A DNA stretch of 64,000 bases from CAYNEO01 sp964396245 (GTDB lineage: Bacteria > Zixibacteria > MSB-5A5 > GN15 > FEB-12), in assembly GCA_964396245.1 (NCBI GenBank), contig CAYNEO010000017.1, forward strand, positions 1-64,000. The letters are read 5' to 3'. A program made the translations under genes and the position numbers. The stretch's first letter is position 1; each line of letters begins with the position of its first letter. The notes beneath the pieces were generated by a model. That model made no database searches. It had not been told where the DNA came from and saw nothing but the letters and a program-made list of their open reading frames with translations. Shown in pieces: positions 32,582 through 41,419 of the stretch.

Positions 32582-32609
32582 TTGACAACCGGCGAATTCT
32601 TCATAAATT
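32582..32609 (+). promoter_or_regulatory. candidate promoter of tRNA-Phe
   Basis: TTGACA (32582-32587), a 16-base spacer, TAAATT (32604-32609), 31 bases before the tRNA 5' end. Confidence 0.55.
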
Positions 32610-32639
32610 GGCGAAACCTGTCAAGCAGGCATATCAGAT

Positions 32640-32712
<73 letters not shown>

Positions 32713-32760
32713 CTTTTTTTCCGTAAAAACGATCGAAAAGGGAAATAGGGAGCAACCGGG

Positions 32761-33213
32761 TCAGTCTACTCGAAAAGAGGGCAGTTGCTTCTTTGGGCTG
32801 CCGCAACCCGAGCAGCCGCCGCAGGCTTTGATTTTATCGGTGAGCATATCGATGTGCACCAGCACCGTCAATTCGACGCCATCGGGACCATAGACGACCG
32901 ATTCGACGGTGCATTCGCTGTGGGACTCTGACAATTCCCGGCCAAGAAATTCCGCCAATCCACTCTGTACGGCGAAATAGTGTTTCAGATAGACCATTTC
33001 TCTCAAGTCGCTGGAGAAAGTAATCCCCGAGTAGAATTCATCAGCCGGTTTCTGAACGATTTCCGTGGCGGTTTGGCCGCGGATCATCTTGAGAATCAAT
33101 TCATCGCGTCCCATGGTGCCGCCGCAGGTGCGCTTGTTCAGCGAATACGAGGTGATGCGGTCCTCGGGGTCGAGGCTGATCTTCAGTAATTCTGTGACAT
33201 CGCTACAGGGCAT
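32761..33213 (-). CDS. NifU/IscU-like protein, tentative
   Basis: 150 residues. An N-terminal segment SYSLNKRTCGGTMGRDELIL and then LREMVYLKHYFAVQSGLAEFLG resembles a group of NifU_N/IscU-like proteins. The C-terminus ends in a Cys-rich KACGGCSGCGSPKKQ motif that looks like a metal or Fe-S site. Catalytic role unassigned; it might be an Fe-S scaffold or a redox protein. Ribosome site before the ATG is poor, so the start is uncertain. Transcribed toward tRNA-Phe, divergent from the aminotransferase gene. Confidence 0.55.
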   Translation of the reverse strand: MPCSDVTELLKISLDPEDRITSYSLNKRTCGGTMGRDELILKMIRGQTATEIVQKPADEFYSGITFSSDLREMVYLKHYFAVQSGLAEFLGRELSESHSECTVESVVYGPDGVELTVLVHIDMLTDKIKACGGCSGCGSPKKQLPSFRVD

Positions 33214-33336
33214 ACATTAAGGATATAAAACGTCCATATTATCTGTCAAGTACAATGCGCGCTCAACGTACTATTTGCCTGCGGGTCAATTCGCCAGGTG
33301 CTAGACCGCGAAGCGCGGGAATACGTTCCACGGCTA

Positions 33337-33365
33337 TTGTCTTTTCGTCCGGAAAATGATATATT
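33337..33365 (+). promoter_or_regulatory. sigma-70-type promoter upstream of the aminotransferase
   Basis: TTGTCT (33337-33342), a 17-base spacer, TATATT (33360-33365), 97 bases before the start at 33462, in a 248-bp divergent intergenic region. Confidence 0.6.
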
Positions 33366-33461
33366 CGGGCCGTGTAGAGGTCAGGGCACATCGGTCAGTG
33401 CGGTTCCGTGGCTGTCCAGAGTGCCATTGCGTGAATAGACAAGCATAAGGATATAACCGCA

Positions 33462-34667
33462 ATGTTTCAGATCAACGACTACGTAGAGCCGCTTCGCTGG
33501 CCGATCGCTCCCCATGTCAGGTACCTGCAATCATCAATTATCCGCGAGATCCTCAAGATTTCGTCACAGCCGGGCGTGATGTCATTTGCGGGAGGTCTTC
33601 CGGCGCCGGAGTTATTCCCAATCGAGCAGTTGAAGGAAATCTGTGCGTACGTGCTTGACAATTACGGTTCGGATGCCGTCCAATATTCGCTGTCGAAAGG
33701 CGTAACGCCGTTTCGCGAACTGATTGCCGAGCGGGCGACCAAGGGCGGGTCGCCGACCGATGTCGAGAATGTCCTGATCACTTCCGGTTCGCAACAGGGC
33801 ATTGAATTGCTTGCCAGAGCCTTTATTGATCCCGGCGATTATATCCTGACGGAAAGTCCGACCTATGTCGGGGCTCTTCAGGCGTTCAACTACTACCAGG
33901 CGCGATATTGCACGGTGCCGATGGATGGAGAGGGGATGCTGGTTGATTTGATCGAGGACAAGATCAAGCAGTACAACCCCAAGATGATCTATACGGTGTC
34001 GAATTTCCAGAATCCGACGGGCATTACGATGTCGGCCCGGCGTCGTATCCGGCTGGTCGAACTGGCGGCAAAATACGATATTCCGGTAATCGATGACAAC
34101 CCGTATTCCGAGATCCGCTTTGCGGGCGAGAACTTACCGACGTTGAAGAACCACGGCGGCGATGAAGTTATTGCGTTGAAAACGTTCTCCAAGACGATTG
34201 CTCCCGGGTTCCGTATCGGCTGGATGAACGGTCCGAAGCCGATCATCAATTTCTTCGAAAAAGTCAAACAGTGCGCCGACCTTCATACCAGCACTTTCAA
34301 CCAGTACGTGATCATGGAGTTTATCAAGCAAGGGTACCTCGAGCCGCACCTCGAGAAGGTAAAAGCGGACTACCTGGCCAAGCGAAACACGATGCTCAAG
34401 ACGCTCGAGGATACGTTCCCGGAAGGGATTACGTGGACAAAGCCGGACGGCGGATTATTCCTGTGGCTGGAACTGCCTCAGCATGTATCGGCCAAGGCGC
34501 TTCTGCCGAAGGCGGTCGAACAGAAAGTGGCGTACGTGTACGGCGAGCCGTTCTTCCCTCACGGCGATGGCGAGAATACGCTCCGGCTGAATTTCTCGAA
34601 CTGCACGCATGAGGGGATTATCGAAGGAATTTCGCGGCTGGCGAAGTTATTCAAGGCGAACATGTGA
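33462..34667 (+). CDS. PLP-dependent aminotransferase, class I/II (LysN/ARO8-like)
   Basis: 401 residues. Fold-type I signature: SFAGGLPAPELFPIEQL and YSLSKGVTPFRELIAE at the N-terminus. ITSGSQQGIELLARAF and NFQNPTGITMSARRR follow, then DDNPYSEIRFAGE. The PLP-lysine segment is LKTFSKTIAPGFRIGWM and the C-terminal Arg motif NTLRLNFSNCT. This arrangement is shared by 2-aminoadipate and aromatic aminotransferases of the MocR-like/LysN group. Substrate unclear: the next gene is a DapF homologue, which might suggest lysine metabolism, yet a terminator hairpin separates them. Upstream ATAAGG lies about 10 bases before the ATG, and a good promoter is present. Confidence 0.87.
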   Translation: MFQINDYVEPLRWPIAPHVRYLQSSIIREILKISSQPGVMSFAGGLPAPELFPIEQLKEICAYVLDNYGSDAVQYSLSKGVTPFRELIAERATKGGSPTDVENVLITSGSQQGIELLARAFIDPGDYILTESPTYVGALQAFNYYQARYCTVPMDGEGMLVDLIEDKIKQYNPKMIYTVSNFQNPTGITMSARRRIRLVELAAKYDIPVIDDNPYSEIRFAGENLPTLKNHGGDEVIALKTFSKTIAPGFRIGWMNGPKPIINFFEKVKQCADLHTSTFNQYVIMEFIKQGYLEPHLEKVKADYLAKRNTMLKTLEDTFPEGITWTKPDGGLFLWLELPQHVSAKALLPKAVEQKVAYVYGEPFFPHGDGENTLRLNFSNCTHEGIIEGISRLAKLFKANM

Positions 34668-34703
34668 GCGGTTTGAACGCTAAGGATATCGATCGATAAC
34701 CAG

Positions 34704-34726
34704 AACCCGCCTTCGGGCGGGTTTGT
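34704..34726 (+). terminator. rho-independent terminator after the aminotransferase
   Basis: AACCCGCC (34704-34711) and GGCGGGTT (34716-34723) with a stable TTCG tetraloop, followed by TTTG. Located 37 bases past the aminotransferase stop; it separates it from the DapF homologue. Confidence 0.75.
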
Positions 34727-34762
34727 CATTGTGAACAACGACGGGAGCGAGTGCAGAGAACT

Positions 34763-35605
34763 ATGAGAATCAGGTGGTCGAAATACCAGGCGCTGGGGAA
34801 CGATTTTCTCGTAATCGAGGCTTCTCGCTCGAGGATGAGTCGGGCCCGGCTGGGTCGTCTTGCAAGGGCGATCTGTGACCGCCGGTACGGAGTCGGAGCG
34901 GACGGTATCGTGTATTTGTCCGGCAGTCGGGCAGCTGACAGCAAGTTCGACATTTTCAACGCCGACGGTGGCTGGGCGGAGAAGTCGGGCAACGGACTTC
35001 GAATCGCCGGCGTCCACCTGGCAACGCACGGTAGTCGGAGGCGCAATTTCATGTTCGAGACGGCCGGTTCGATAGACCGCGTGCGACTGACCCGGAAGAT
35101 ACCGGGCGGTTACATCACCAATGCCGAGCTTGGAACGCCGGAGTTTCGCACGAAGTTGATTCCGGTTCGGACGAGGTCGAAATACCTGATCAATTCGCCG
35201 CTCAAGATCGGCGGCGTGGAACTTCCGGTTACGTGTGTGGCCGTGGGCAATCCCCATACGGTTCTGGTCGTTGATGACCTGAACTTCGACTGGCAACAGC
35301 TCGGGGCGGAGATAGAGGTCGCGCGGACATTTCCGAATGACACGAACGTAGAGTTTGTGAAGCCGGTGAGCCGAAAGAAAATCAGGGTGGTCAGCTGGGA
35401 GCGGGGGGCAGGCGCCACGGGGTCATCGGGCACGGGAGCGGCGGCATCGGTAGCGGCGCTGGTGATGCTCGGGATAGTCGACCGGACATGCGAGGTGGTT
35501 TTCGAGGCAGGCTCTCTGACAATCAACTGGGACGGGGAGGCGGATATTATTGATGTCACCGGGCCGGTCATTTTTGTGGCCGAGGGAACCTTTCCGTTTA
35601 TGTGA
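34763..35605 (+). CDS. DapF homologue with both catalytic cysteines replaced by serine
   Basis: 280 residues from MRIRWSKYQALGNDFLVIEA. The DapF fold is clear: RYGVGADGIVYL, NADGGWAEKSGNGLRIAG, VAVGNPHTVLV, PNDTNVEFV and VSWERGAGATGSSGTGAAAS. In diaminopimelate epimerase these two GNG and GTG blocks carry the acid/base cysteines. Here they are Ser75 (TCG, 34985-34987) and Ser222 (TCG, 35426-35428). Asn/Glu residues that bind the amino acid backbone (N.D, ER in WERG) remain. Two serines would be poor proton relays, so either the activity differs or the protein is a divergent isomerase. I recall Ser-containing DapF-like sequences in other phyla but cannot check. A GTG at 34751 is an alternative start. 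Confidence 0.85.
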   Translation: MRIRWSKYQALGNDFLVIEASRSRMSRARLGRLARAICDRRYGVGADGIVYLSGSRAADSKFDIFNADGGWAEKSGNGLRIAGVHLATHGSRRRNFMFETAGSIDRVRLTRKIPGGYITNAELGTPEFRTKLIPVRTRSKYLINSPLKIGGVELPVTCVAVGNPHTVLVVDDLNFDWQQLGAEIEVARTFPNDTNVEFVKPVSRKKIRVVSWERGAGATGSSGTGAAASVAALVMLGIVDRTCEVVFEAGSLTINWDGEADIIDVTGPVIFVAEGTFPFM

Positions 35606-35662
35606 GTTTGTGTATACCGACAGAACGTTCAGACAGTGAATTAGCAGACTTGAAGCGGGCAG

Positions 35663-36988
35663 ATGACCAACCCTGAGCAGCAGATAACCGAAGAACAGCC
35701 GGTCACCGGCTTTTTCCCCAGAATCAAGAGCGGTTTTGGCGATTACCGGCGGGAGCTGAAGCTGTTTTCGCGCAATGTCAGGCTGTACCTGATCGGCCTG
35801 TTCATGATCTGGGTCAATTTCCAGATATTCCAGCTGCTGTTCAATCTTTACCTCAAAGAGCTCGGATACGCTGCCGGGGCTATCGGCTGGGTGAATTCAT
35901 CGCGGGCGATCGGGATGTCGCTGATGGCGATTCCCGCCGCGATCATTATCAACCGCATTCGTCTCAAACCCGTCCTCATGATGGGGTGCGCGCTGCTGGC
36001 CGTGTTCAGCTTCTTCATGGCAACTGTCAGCACACTGTTTCTTATCATATCGTTTTCAATATTCAGCGGAATGTCACTGGCTGTATTCCGGGTTGCGGCC
36101 GGACCGTTTTTCATGCGTAATTCGACGCCGGTCGAGCGGACGCTTCTGTTCTCGACGTCGTTTGCAGTCAATGTCCTGGCCGGCATGGCCGCGTCGGCCG
36201 GGTCCGGCGAGATGGTGACGATTATTGGCGGCGCGGTGGGTGACATTATCCACGGATATCGCTATACATTATATATAGGCATCGTGCTGAGCTCGCTGGC
36301 GTTTATTCCGCTGGCTATGATCAAGTCATCGAAGCCGTCCAGGGAAGAGAACCGCCTGACGCTTTCGCGCGAGCAACTCAGGCGACGGGGCGGGTTTTAT
36401 TTCAGGATAGCAATAGTGAATTTCATTGTCGGGACGGGCGCAGGTCTCATCATACCGTTTTTGAACCTGTATTTTCGGGATCGGTTTGATCTTCCGCCGG
36501 ATACGATCGGGTGGTTGTTTTTCGCGGTGACGGCCTCGATGTTTTTCGGCAGTCTTTCGGGTCCGGCGTTGACCAAGAAGTTCGGCCTGGTCCGGACAGT
36601 GGTCGTGACGCAGCTCATGTCGATTCCGTTCATGTTTATTCTTTCCTACAGCTATGTGCTTCCGTTGGTGGTCTTTGCCTTCGTTATGAGGGGCGGATTG
36701 ATGAATCTGGGTACGCCGATTGTGACGAATTTTGCCATGGAATTGAGCGATAAACGGGAGCAGGGGTTTGTCAATGCGCTGCTGATGCTTTCCTGGACGT
36801 CGTCGTGGATGGTCTCGACGGCGGTGGGCGGGACGTTGATCGAAGTGTATGGTTATTCGACGACGATCAATATTACGATGGGACTGTATATCTTTTCGGC
36901 TTTCATATTCTACTATTTCTTCCGTGGCTACGAGGAACGGAGGGAATCCGGACGCGGCTACTACCTGGTTACCGAGAAATCGCTTTAA
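35663..36988 (+). CDS. MFS transporter
   Basis: 441 residues with about twelve membrane helices in two halves, separated by a basic cytoplasmic loop at about residues 215-250 (SSKPSREENRLTLSREQLRR). Helices include LIGLFMIWVNFQIFQLLFNL, VLMMGCALLAVFSFFMATV and ITMGLYIFSAFIFYYFF. The G.....NSSRAIG type TM2 loop replaces the classical GxxxDRxGRR, so it belongs to a divergent MFS branch. Efflux or uptake substrate unknown. The N-terminal tail (TNPEQQITEEQ) is hydrophilic and cytoplasmic. Between the DapF homologue and argS; no obvious terminator before argS. Confidence 0.85.
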   Translation: MTNPEQQITEEQPVTGFFPRIKSGFGDYRRELKLFSRNVRLYLIGLFMIWVNFQIFQLLFNLYLKELGYAAGAIGWVNSSRAIGMSLMAIPAAIIINRIRLKPVLMMGCALLAVFSFFMATVSTLFLIISFSIFSGMSLAVFRVAAGPFFMRNSTPVERTLLFSTSFAVNVLAGMAASAGSGEMVTIIGGAVGDIIHGYRYTLYIGIVLSSLAFIPLAMIKSSKPSREENRLTLSREQLRRRGGFYFRIAIVNFIVGTGAGLIIPFLNLYFRDRFDLPPDTIGWLFFAVTASMFFGSLSGPALTKKFGLVRTVVVTQLMSIPFMFILSYSYVLPLVVFAFVMRGGLMNLGTPIVTNFAMELSDKREQGFVNALLMLSWTSSWMVSTAVGGTLIEVYGYSTTINITMGLYIFSAFIFYYFFRGYEERRESGRGYYLVTEKSL

Positions 36989-37079
36989 CGTATCGAATCT
37001 CAGCCGGGTTGGCCGGCGGTGATTTGTAGTTGCTCTGCGCCGGTTTTGACCCTACTTTTGACTGCTCGAAGAGGAAACG

Positions 37080-37088
37080 ATGCGATAA
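37080..37088 (+). promoter_or_regulatory. Met-Arg-stop mini-ORF directly upstream of argS
   Basis: ATG CGA TAA, with GAGGA (37071-37075) four bases upstream, an excellent start context. The stop ends one base before the argS ATG (37090). The argS ATG itself is 14 bases from the same GAGGA. The only sense codon after Met is Arg. Whether it is translated is unknown; see findings. Confidence 0.4.
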
Positions 37089-37089
37089 A

Positions 37090-38901
37090 ATGGCAAAGGA
37101 TACTTACAGGGAGCAGTTCGCATTTGCGGCTGCGATGGCGTTCCAGAAGGTATACGCGGACAAGTTCGAGGCGCTCGGGTACACGGAAGTATTCAACGAA
37201 GAGATCGTGTACGAGCGACTGGAGAAACCGAAAGATCCCCGGATGGGGCGGTTTGCATTGCCGATTTTCCGGTACAGCAAGCTTCTCGGGGACAAGCCGC
37301 CATCCATAGCCGAGAAGACCGCGCCGGAGATTAACCACCAGCTGAGCGTGCATTTTGCGCCGCCCCTGGTGGAATGTGTGGCGGCGGGGGGGTTCCTCAA
37401 CGCGACCGTCAATTTCGCAGCTCTGGCGCGAGAGACGCTGACCCGGATTCACGCCGAACAGGAATCGTACGGTGACTCGGATTTCGGTGAAGACCGTACG
37501 TTTCTGGTCGAGTACTCATCGCCGAATATCGCCAAGCCGTTCGGAATAGGACATCTTCGCTCGACTATCATCGGCAATTCGCTGAGGTTGATATTCAAGA
37601 AACTGGGTTTCAATGCTATCGGTATCAACTATCCCGGTGACTGGGGCACGCAGTTCGGCAAGATGATTGTCGCGTATCGAAAGTGGGGCGATGAGAGCGT
37701 GTTCGAGGGGGATTCGGTCAAGAGGCTGCTGGACCTTTACGTTCGTTTTCATGAGGCGGCCGAAACCGATCCGAAACTTGACGAGGAAGCCCGACAGGCG
37801 TTCAAAGAACTGGAGTCGGGTGACGCGGAGGCGCTTGCACTCTGGGAGAAGTTCAAGACGATTTCTCATGCAGAGTTCGACCGGATTTACGGGCTACTGG
37901 GGGTGCATTTCGATCGCGTGATAGGGGAGTCGTTTTATAACGACAAGATGGAGGCGGTGATCGAGCGGCTCAAGAAAGACGGCCTGACTAAGGTATCGCA
38001 AGGGGCGCTGATTGTTGAACTCGATGACCCGAATCTGCCGCCCGCCCTGTTGAAGAAGGCCGATGGCGGCACATTGTATCTCACGCGCGATTTGGCGGGG
38101 TTGATCTATCGCTGGGAGACATACCATTTCTATGAGTCGTTGTACGTGGTGGGGACGGCGCAGTCGGACTATTTTAAGCAGGCGCTGATGGTGATAGACA
38201 AGATGGAAGAGGCGGAGAAACTACCGCCCGAAGAGCGCATGACCGGACGCGTGAAACATATTGATTTCGGGTGGGTGAAATTCGAGAACCGGACCATGTC
38301 GACGCGGCGAGGACAGATCATATTCCTCGAGGATGTTATCGGTCAGGCGCGTGACCTGGCAAGAGAGAAAATTCTCGAGAAGAACCCGGCTCTGGCCGAG
38401 ATTGACAAAACGGCGCATATCATCGGTGTCGGGGCAGTACTGTTTTCCCAGCTGTCGGTCAGACGACAGAAAGATGTCAATTTTGTGTGGGAAGAAGTGC
38501 TGAATTTCGACGGCGAAACCGGACCGTATCTTCAGTATACCCACGCCCGCCTGCGCTCACTGCTTCGCAATTACGGACAGGAGGTGGTGGCTGATATCGA
38601 TTTCGATCTGCTCGACCAGGAAGAAGAACGTCGGGTTATCGAAATCTTAGCTGATTTTGCGGATGCGATCGGCGATGCGGCGAGGAACTATGATCCGTAC
38701 TACATATCGGCGTACCTGCTCCGGCTGGCGGGGACATTCAACAAGGTTTATCAGCGTAAGGACGAGAACGGGCGTATCGACAAGATCATATCCGATGATG
38801 AGAAACGGTCGGCGGCCAGAATTGCGCTGGTCAAAGCGGTACAGACAGTTATCAAGGACGGCCTGCAGCTTCTGGGGATGGAAGCCCCGGAGGAGATGTG
38901 A
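37090..38901 (+). CDS. argS: arginyl-tRNA synthetase
   Basis: 603 residues from MAKDTYREQFAFAAAMAFQK. Class I synthetase: the N-terminal Arg additional domain (residues 1-110) is followed by the catalytic domain with EYSSPNIAKPFGIGHLRSTI (HIGH box, here GIGH) and YPGDWGTQFGKMIVAY. The signature-2 region is NRTMSTRRGQIIFL in place of KMSKS, a common ArgRS degeneration. The C-terminal DALR anticodon domain ends AVQTVIKDGLQLLGME, typical of ArgRS. An in-frame TTG at 37030 would add a non-homologous leader and is not favoured. Cytosolic essential enzyme. The mini-ORF upstream may couple its translation. Confidence 0.94.
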   Translation: MAKDTYREQFAFAAAMAFQKVYADKFEALGYTEVFNEEIVYERLEKPKDPRMGRFALPIFRYSKLLGDKPPSIAEKTAPEINHQLSVHFAPPLVECVAAGGFLNATVNFAALARETLTRIHAEQESYGDSDFGEDRTFLVEYSSPNIAKPFGIGHLRSTIIGNSLRLIFKKLGFNAIGINYPGDWGTQFGKMIVAYRKWGDESVFEGDSVKRLLDLYVRFHEAAETDPKLDEEARQAFKELESGDAEALALWEKFKTISHAEFDRIYGLLGVHFDRVIGESFYNDKMEAVIERLKKDGLTKVSQGALIVELDDPNLPPALLKKADGGTLYLTRDLAGLIYRWETYHFYESLYVVGTAQSDYFKQALMVIDKMEEAEKLPPEERMTGRVKHIDFGWVKFENRTMSTRRGQIIFLEDVIGQARDLAREKILEKNPALAEIDKTAHIIGVGAVLFSQLSVRRQKDVNFVWEEVLNFDGETGPYLQYTHARLRSLLRNYGQEVVADIDFDLLDQEEERRVIEILADFADAIGDAARNYDPYYISAYLLRLAGTFNKVYQRKDENGRIDKIISDDEKRSAARIALVKAVQTVIKDGLQLLGMEAPEEM

Positions 38902-39055
38902 CCTCGCATTATCAGGCGGTTTATACGACCGATGCCGCCTTCGCCCGGGCAGTCTGTCTTGACTCTTGACTTTCACTCGAAAAAAACCGAGATTCCATAC
39001 TCCGGTCCGTGTGGACAGGCTATGTCTTTGTTTCACACGGCGCTAAGGTGAAAAC

Positions 39056-40072
39056 ATGCTGATAATCATGGAAACAAAAGCAGGCCCCGACCTGGTGCGG
39101 CGGGTCTGCGATGAAATAGAGAAAATGGGGCTGGCCTCGCATCCCATAGTGGGCATGCAACGGACCGTTATCGCGGTGACCGGCAATAAGTTCCAGATAG
39201 ACTCCGATCATATCCAGACGATGCCGGGCGTGAACGAGATCGTCCATGTCACGCGCCCGTATCGGCTTGTCAGCCGCGATGAGCATCCCGAGGACAGCGT
39301 TTTTCAACTCAACGGCGTCACAATCGGTGGCGGGACATTCACGGTTATGGCGGGACCCTGTTCGGTAGAAAGCCGGGATCAGGCTTTTCGAATTGCGGAG
39401 GCGGTGGCAAAAGCGGGGGCCAAGGTGTACCGCGGCGGTGCGTTCAAACCGAGGACGTCGCCCTATACATTTCAGGGCCTTGGTGAGGAGGGTTTGCAGA
39501 TTCTTCGCGAGGTGCGGGAGCAATTCGGGCTTCTGATCATCACCGAGGCAATCGACACCGAAACGCTCGGTCTGGTGGCACAGTATGCTGATATAGTCCA
39601 GATAGGCGCCCGCAACATGCAGAATTATTCGTTGCTGCGTAAGGCGGGGCGGACCAACAAGCCGGTGCTGGTCAAGAGAGGGCTGTCGGCAACTATCGAT
39701 GAATGGCTGATGGCCGCCGAGTATGTGCTGGCCGAAGGGAATCCACGGGTCATTTTATGTGAGCGAGGTATTCGGACATCGGCAAATCACAACGGCCACG
39801 TGCTTGACCTGTCGGCGATTCCACACGTGAAACGGTTAAGCCATCTGCCGGTAATCTGCGACCCAAGCCACGGCTCCGGTCAGAAATACAAGGTACCGCC
39901 GCTTTCTCGCGCAAGCCTCGCCGCGGGCGCCGATGGTTTGTTGATTGAGGTTCACCATGAGCCGCAACAGGCGCTTTCAGATGGTCCTCAGGCGATTACT
40001 CCTGACATTCTCAGTGAATTGATGAACGACGTGCGGAATATCGCCGGTGTGCTGGGCAGGACGATCGCATGA
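39056..40072 (+). CDS. aroF: DAHP synthase, type I-beta with N-terminal regulatory domain
   Basis: 338 residues; AAGGTGAAAAC precedes the ATG. Residues 1-70 (MLIIMETKAGPDLVRRVCDE) form the ferredoxin-like domain that mediates tyrosine feedback in the Thermotoga-type enzyme. The TIM barrel follows with VMAGPCSVESRDQAFRIAE, VYRGGAFKPRTSPYTFQGLG, ARNMQNYSLL and PVICDPSHGSGQKYKVPPL, and EVHHEPQQALSDGPQ near the end. Catalyses condensation of PEP with erythrose-4-phosphate to DAHP. First gene of the shikimate operon; its stop overlaps aroA by 4 bases (ATGA). The operon probably starts in the 154-bp gap after argS. Confidence 0.95.
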   Translation: MLIIMETKAGPDLVRRVCDEIEKMGLASHPIVGMQRTVIAVTGNKFQIDSDHIQTMPGVNEIVHVTRPYRLVSRDEHPEDSVFQLNGVTIGGGTFTVMAGPCSVESRDQAFRIAEAVAKAGAKVYRGGAFKPRTSPYTFQGLGEEGLQILREVREQFGLLIITEAIDTETLGLVAQYADIVQIGARNMQNYSLLRKAGRTNKPVLVKRGLSATIDEWLMAAEYVLAEGNPRVILCERGIRTSANHNGHVLDLSAIPHVKRLSHLPVICDPSHGSGQKYKVPPLSRASLAAGADGLLIEVHHEPQQALSDGPQAITPDILSELMNDVRNIAGVLGRTIA

Positions 40073-41412
40073 AGCGGGAACTGAAACCGGCTCGAAGAAT
40101 CGGGGGCATGATAACGGTTCCGGGAGACAAGTCGATCGCTCATCGGGCGGCGTTGCTGTCGATCCTGGCCGAAGAACCCCTGCAGGTCACCAATTATCCG
40201 AACAGTGTCGATTGCGGCAGATCGCTCGCTGCGGCCCAACAACTCGGAGTAAAGGTCGAACAGGCAGACAATTTGTTGACCCTGACGCCGCCATCCGAGC
40301 CCCGTATTGAACCGGATACAATTATTGATTGCGGTAATTCGGGCACGACGGCCCGATTGCTGGCGGGAATAGTGGCGGGCTCACCGTTGAGTGCGGTGCT
40401 TTCGGGCGATGGGTCGCTTTCGAACCGACCGATGAAGCGTATTGTCGATCCGTTGTCATCGATGGGCGCCGAGGTGTATGACACCGACGGCCATCTTCCG
40501 CTCACGATTCATGGCCGGAAATTGCTTCCCTTCGAGTACACGCTGCCGATACCGTCGGCGCAGGTGAAATCGTCGGTGCTGCTGGCCGGACTGGCTTCAC
40601 GGTGCTCGACGGTGGTGCGGGAGGAAGCGATTACCCGGGACCACACGGAACTGATGGTTCAGGCAATTGGCGAGGGACTCACGGTACGCGATGTCAAGCC
40701 GGTTATGGAACCGGACCCGGTTGATCCTCGGAAAAAGAAGATGATTATGCCGGAGAGTTTTAAGCGGGAGATCACACTCGGTCCCGGCGCGCGCATTCAC
40801 GGCGGCCGGATTGATATACCGGGTGATATCTCGACCGCAGCGTTTTTCTTTGCGGTTGCGGCGCTGTCGGGTCAGACCGTCACGGTTGAGAATGTCGGTT
40901 TGAATCCAACCCGGACCGGATTTCTTGATTATCTGAAAATGACCGGGGCCAAAGTGGAAATCTCTGACAAGACCGTTGTCTCAGGCGAAGCGCGGGGAAC
41001 GGTGACGGTAACCGGTGAGGGAATCAAGCCGCGCAAGATATCCGGCGAGACGACGGTTGGCGTGATTGACGAAGTTCCGATAATTGCCGTTATGGCGGCG
41101 TTTGCCGATGGTACGACGGTCGTACGGAACGCCGCGGAGCTCCGCGTGAAAGAATCGGATCGTCTGGCGGCAGTCGGGGAGAATCTTTCCCGGATGGGAG
41201 TGAAGTGCGGTTTGCTGGAGGATGGTCTTGCGATCGAAGGCGGGAAGGAGCTGACCGGCTCGGATTTCTCGAGTTTTGGAGATCATCGTATTGCCATGGC
41301 ATTTTCGGTGGCATCGCTGTTTCTCGTCGGCCCGTCGACCATCGATGATGATTCGGTGGTGGCGATATCGTGTCCCGGATTCTATGACCTTCTGGGCCGG
41401 ATAGCCGAGTGA
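40069..41412 (+). CDS. aroA: 3-phosphoshikimate 1-carboxyvinyltransferase (EPSP synthase)
   Basis: 447 residues. The inside-out alpha/beta barrel signatures are visible: GDKSIAHRAALLSILAEE, CGNSGTTARLLAGIVAG, GDGSLSNRPMKRI and PSAQVKSSVLLAGLA. LRVKESDRLAAVGENL follows, then FGDHRIAMAFSVASL. It transfers enolpyruvate from PEP to shikimate-3-phosphate. The Lys/Arg/Glu substrate ligands appear intact; NSGTTARLL reads like the class with Thr rather than Ala after GT, so no resistance-type prediction is made. Starts inside the last codons of aroF (ATGA overlap) and ends 7 bases before the aroE ATG. Confidence 0.96.
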   Translation: MKRELKPARRIGGMITVPGDKSIAHRAALLSILAEEPLQVTNYPNSVDCGRSLAAAQQLGVKVEQADNLLTLTPPSEPRIEPDTIIDCGNSGTTARLLAGIVAGSPLSAVLSGDGSLSNRPMKRIVDPLSSMGAEVYDTDGHLPLTIHGRKLLPFEYTLPIPSAQVKSSVLLAGLASRCSTVVREEAITRDHTELMVQAIGEGLTVRDVKPVMEPDPVDPRKKKMIMPESFKREITLGPGARIHGGRIDIPGDISTAAFFFAVAALSGQTVTVENVGLNPTRTGFLDYLKMTGAKVEISDKTVVSGEARGTVTVTGEGIKPRKISGETTVGVIDEVPIIAVMAAFADGTTVVRNAAELRVKESDRLAAVGENLSRMGVKCGLLEDGLAIEGGKELTGSDFSSFGDHRIAMAFSVASLFLVGPSTIDDDSVVAISCPGFYDLLGRIAE

Positions 41413-41419
41413 GTGTGTG

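Noticed and set aside
38290..38330. ArgRS with degenerate KMSKS (TMSTRRG) as a possible pseudogene
   Set aside because: ArgRS naturally tolerates degenerate KMSKS; the HIGH region and the DALR domain are complete and the gene is full length.
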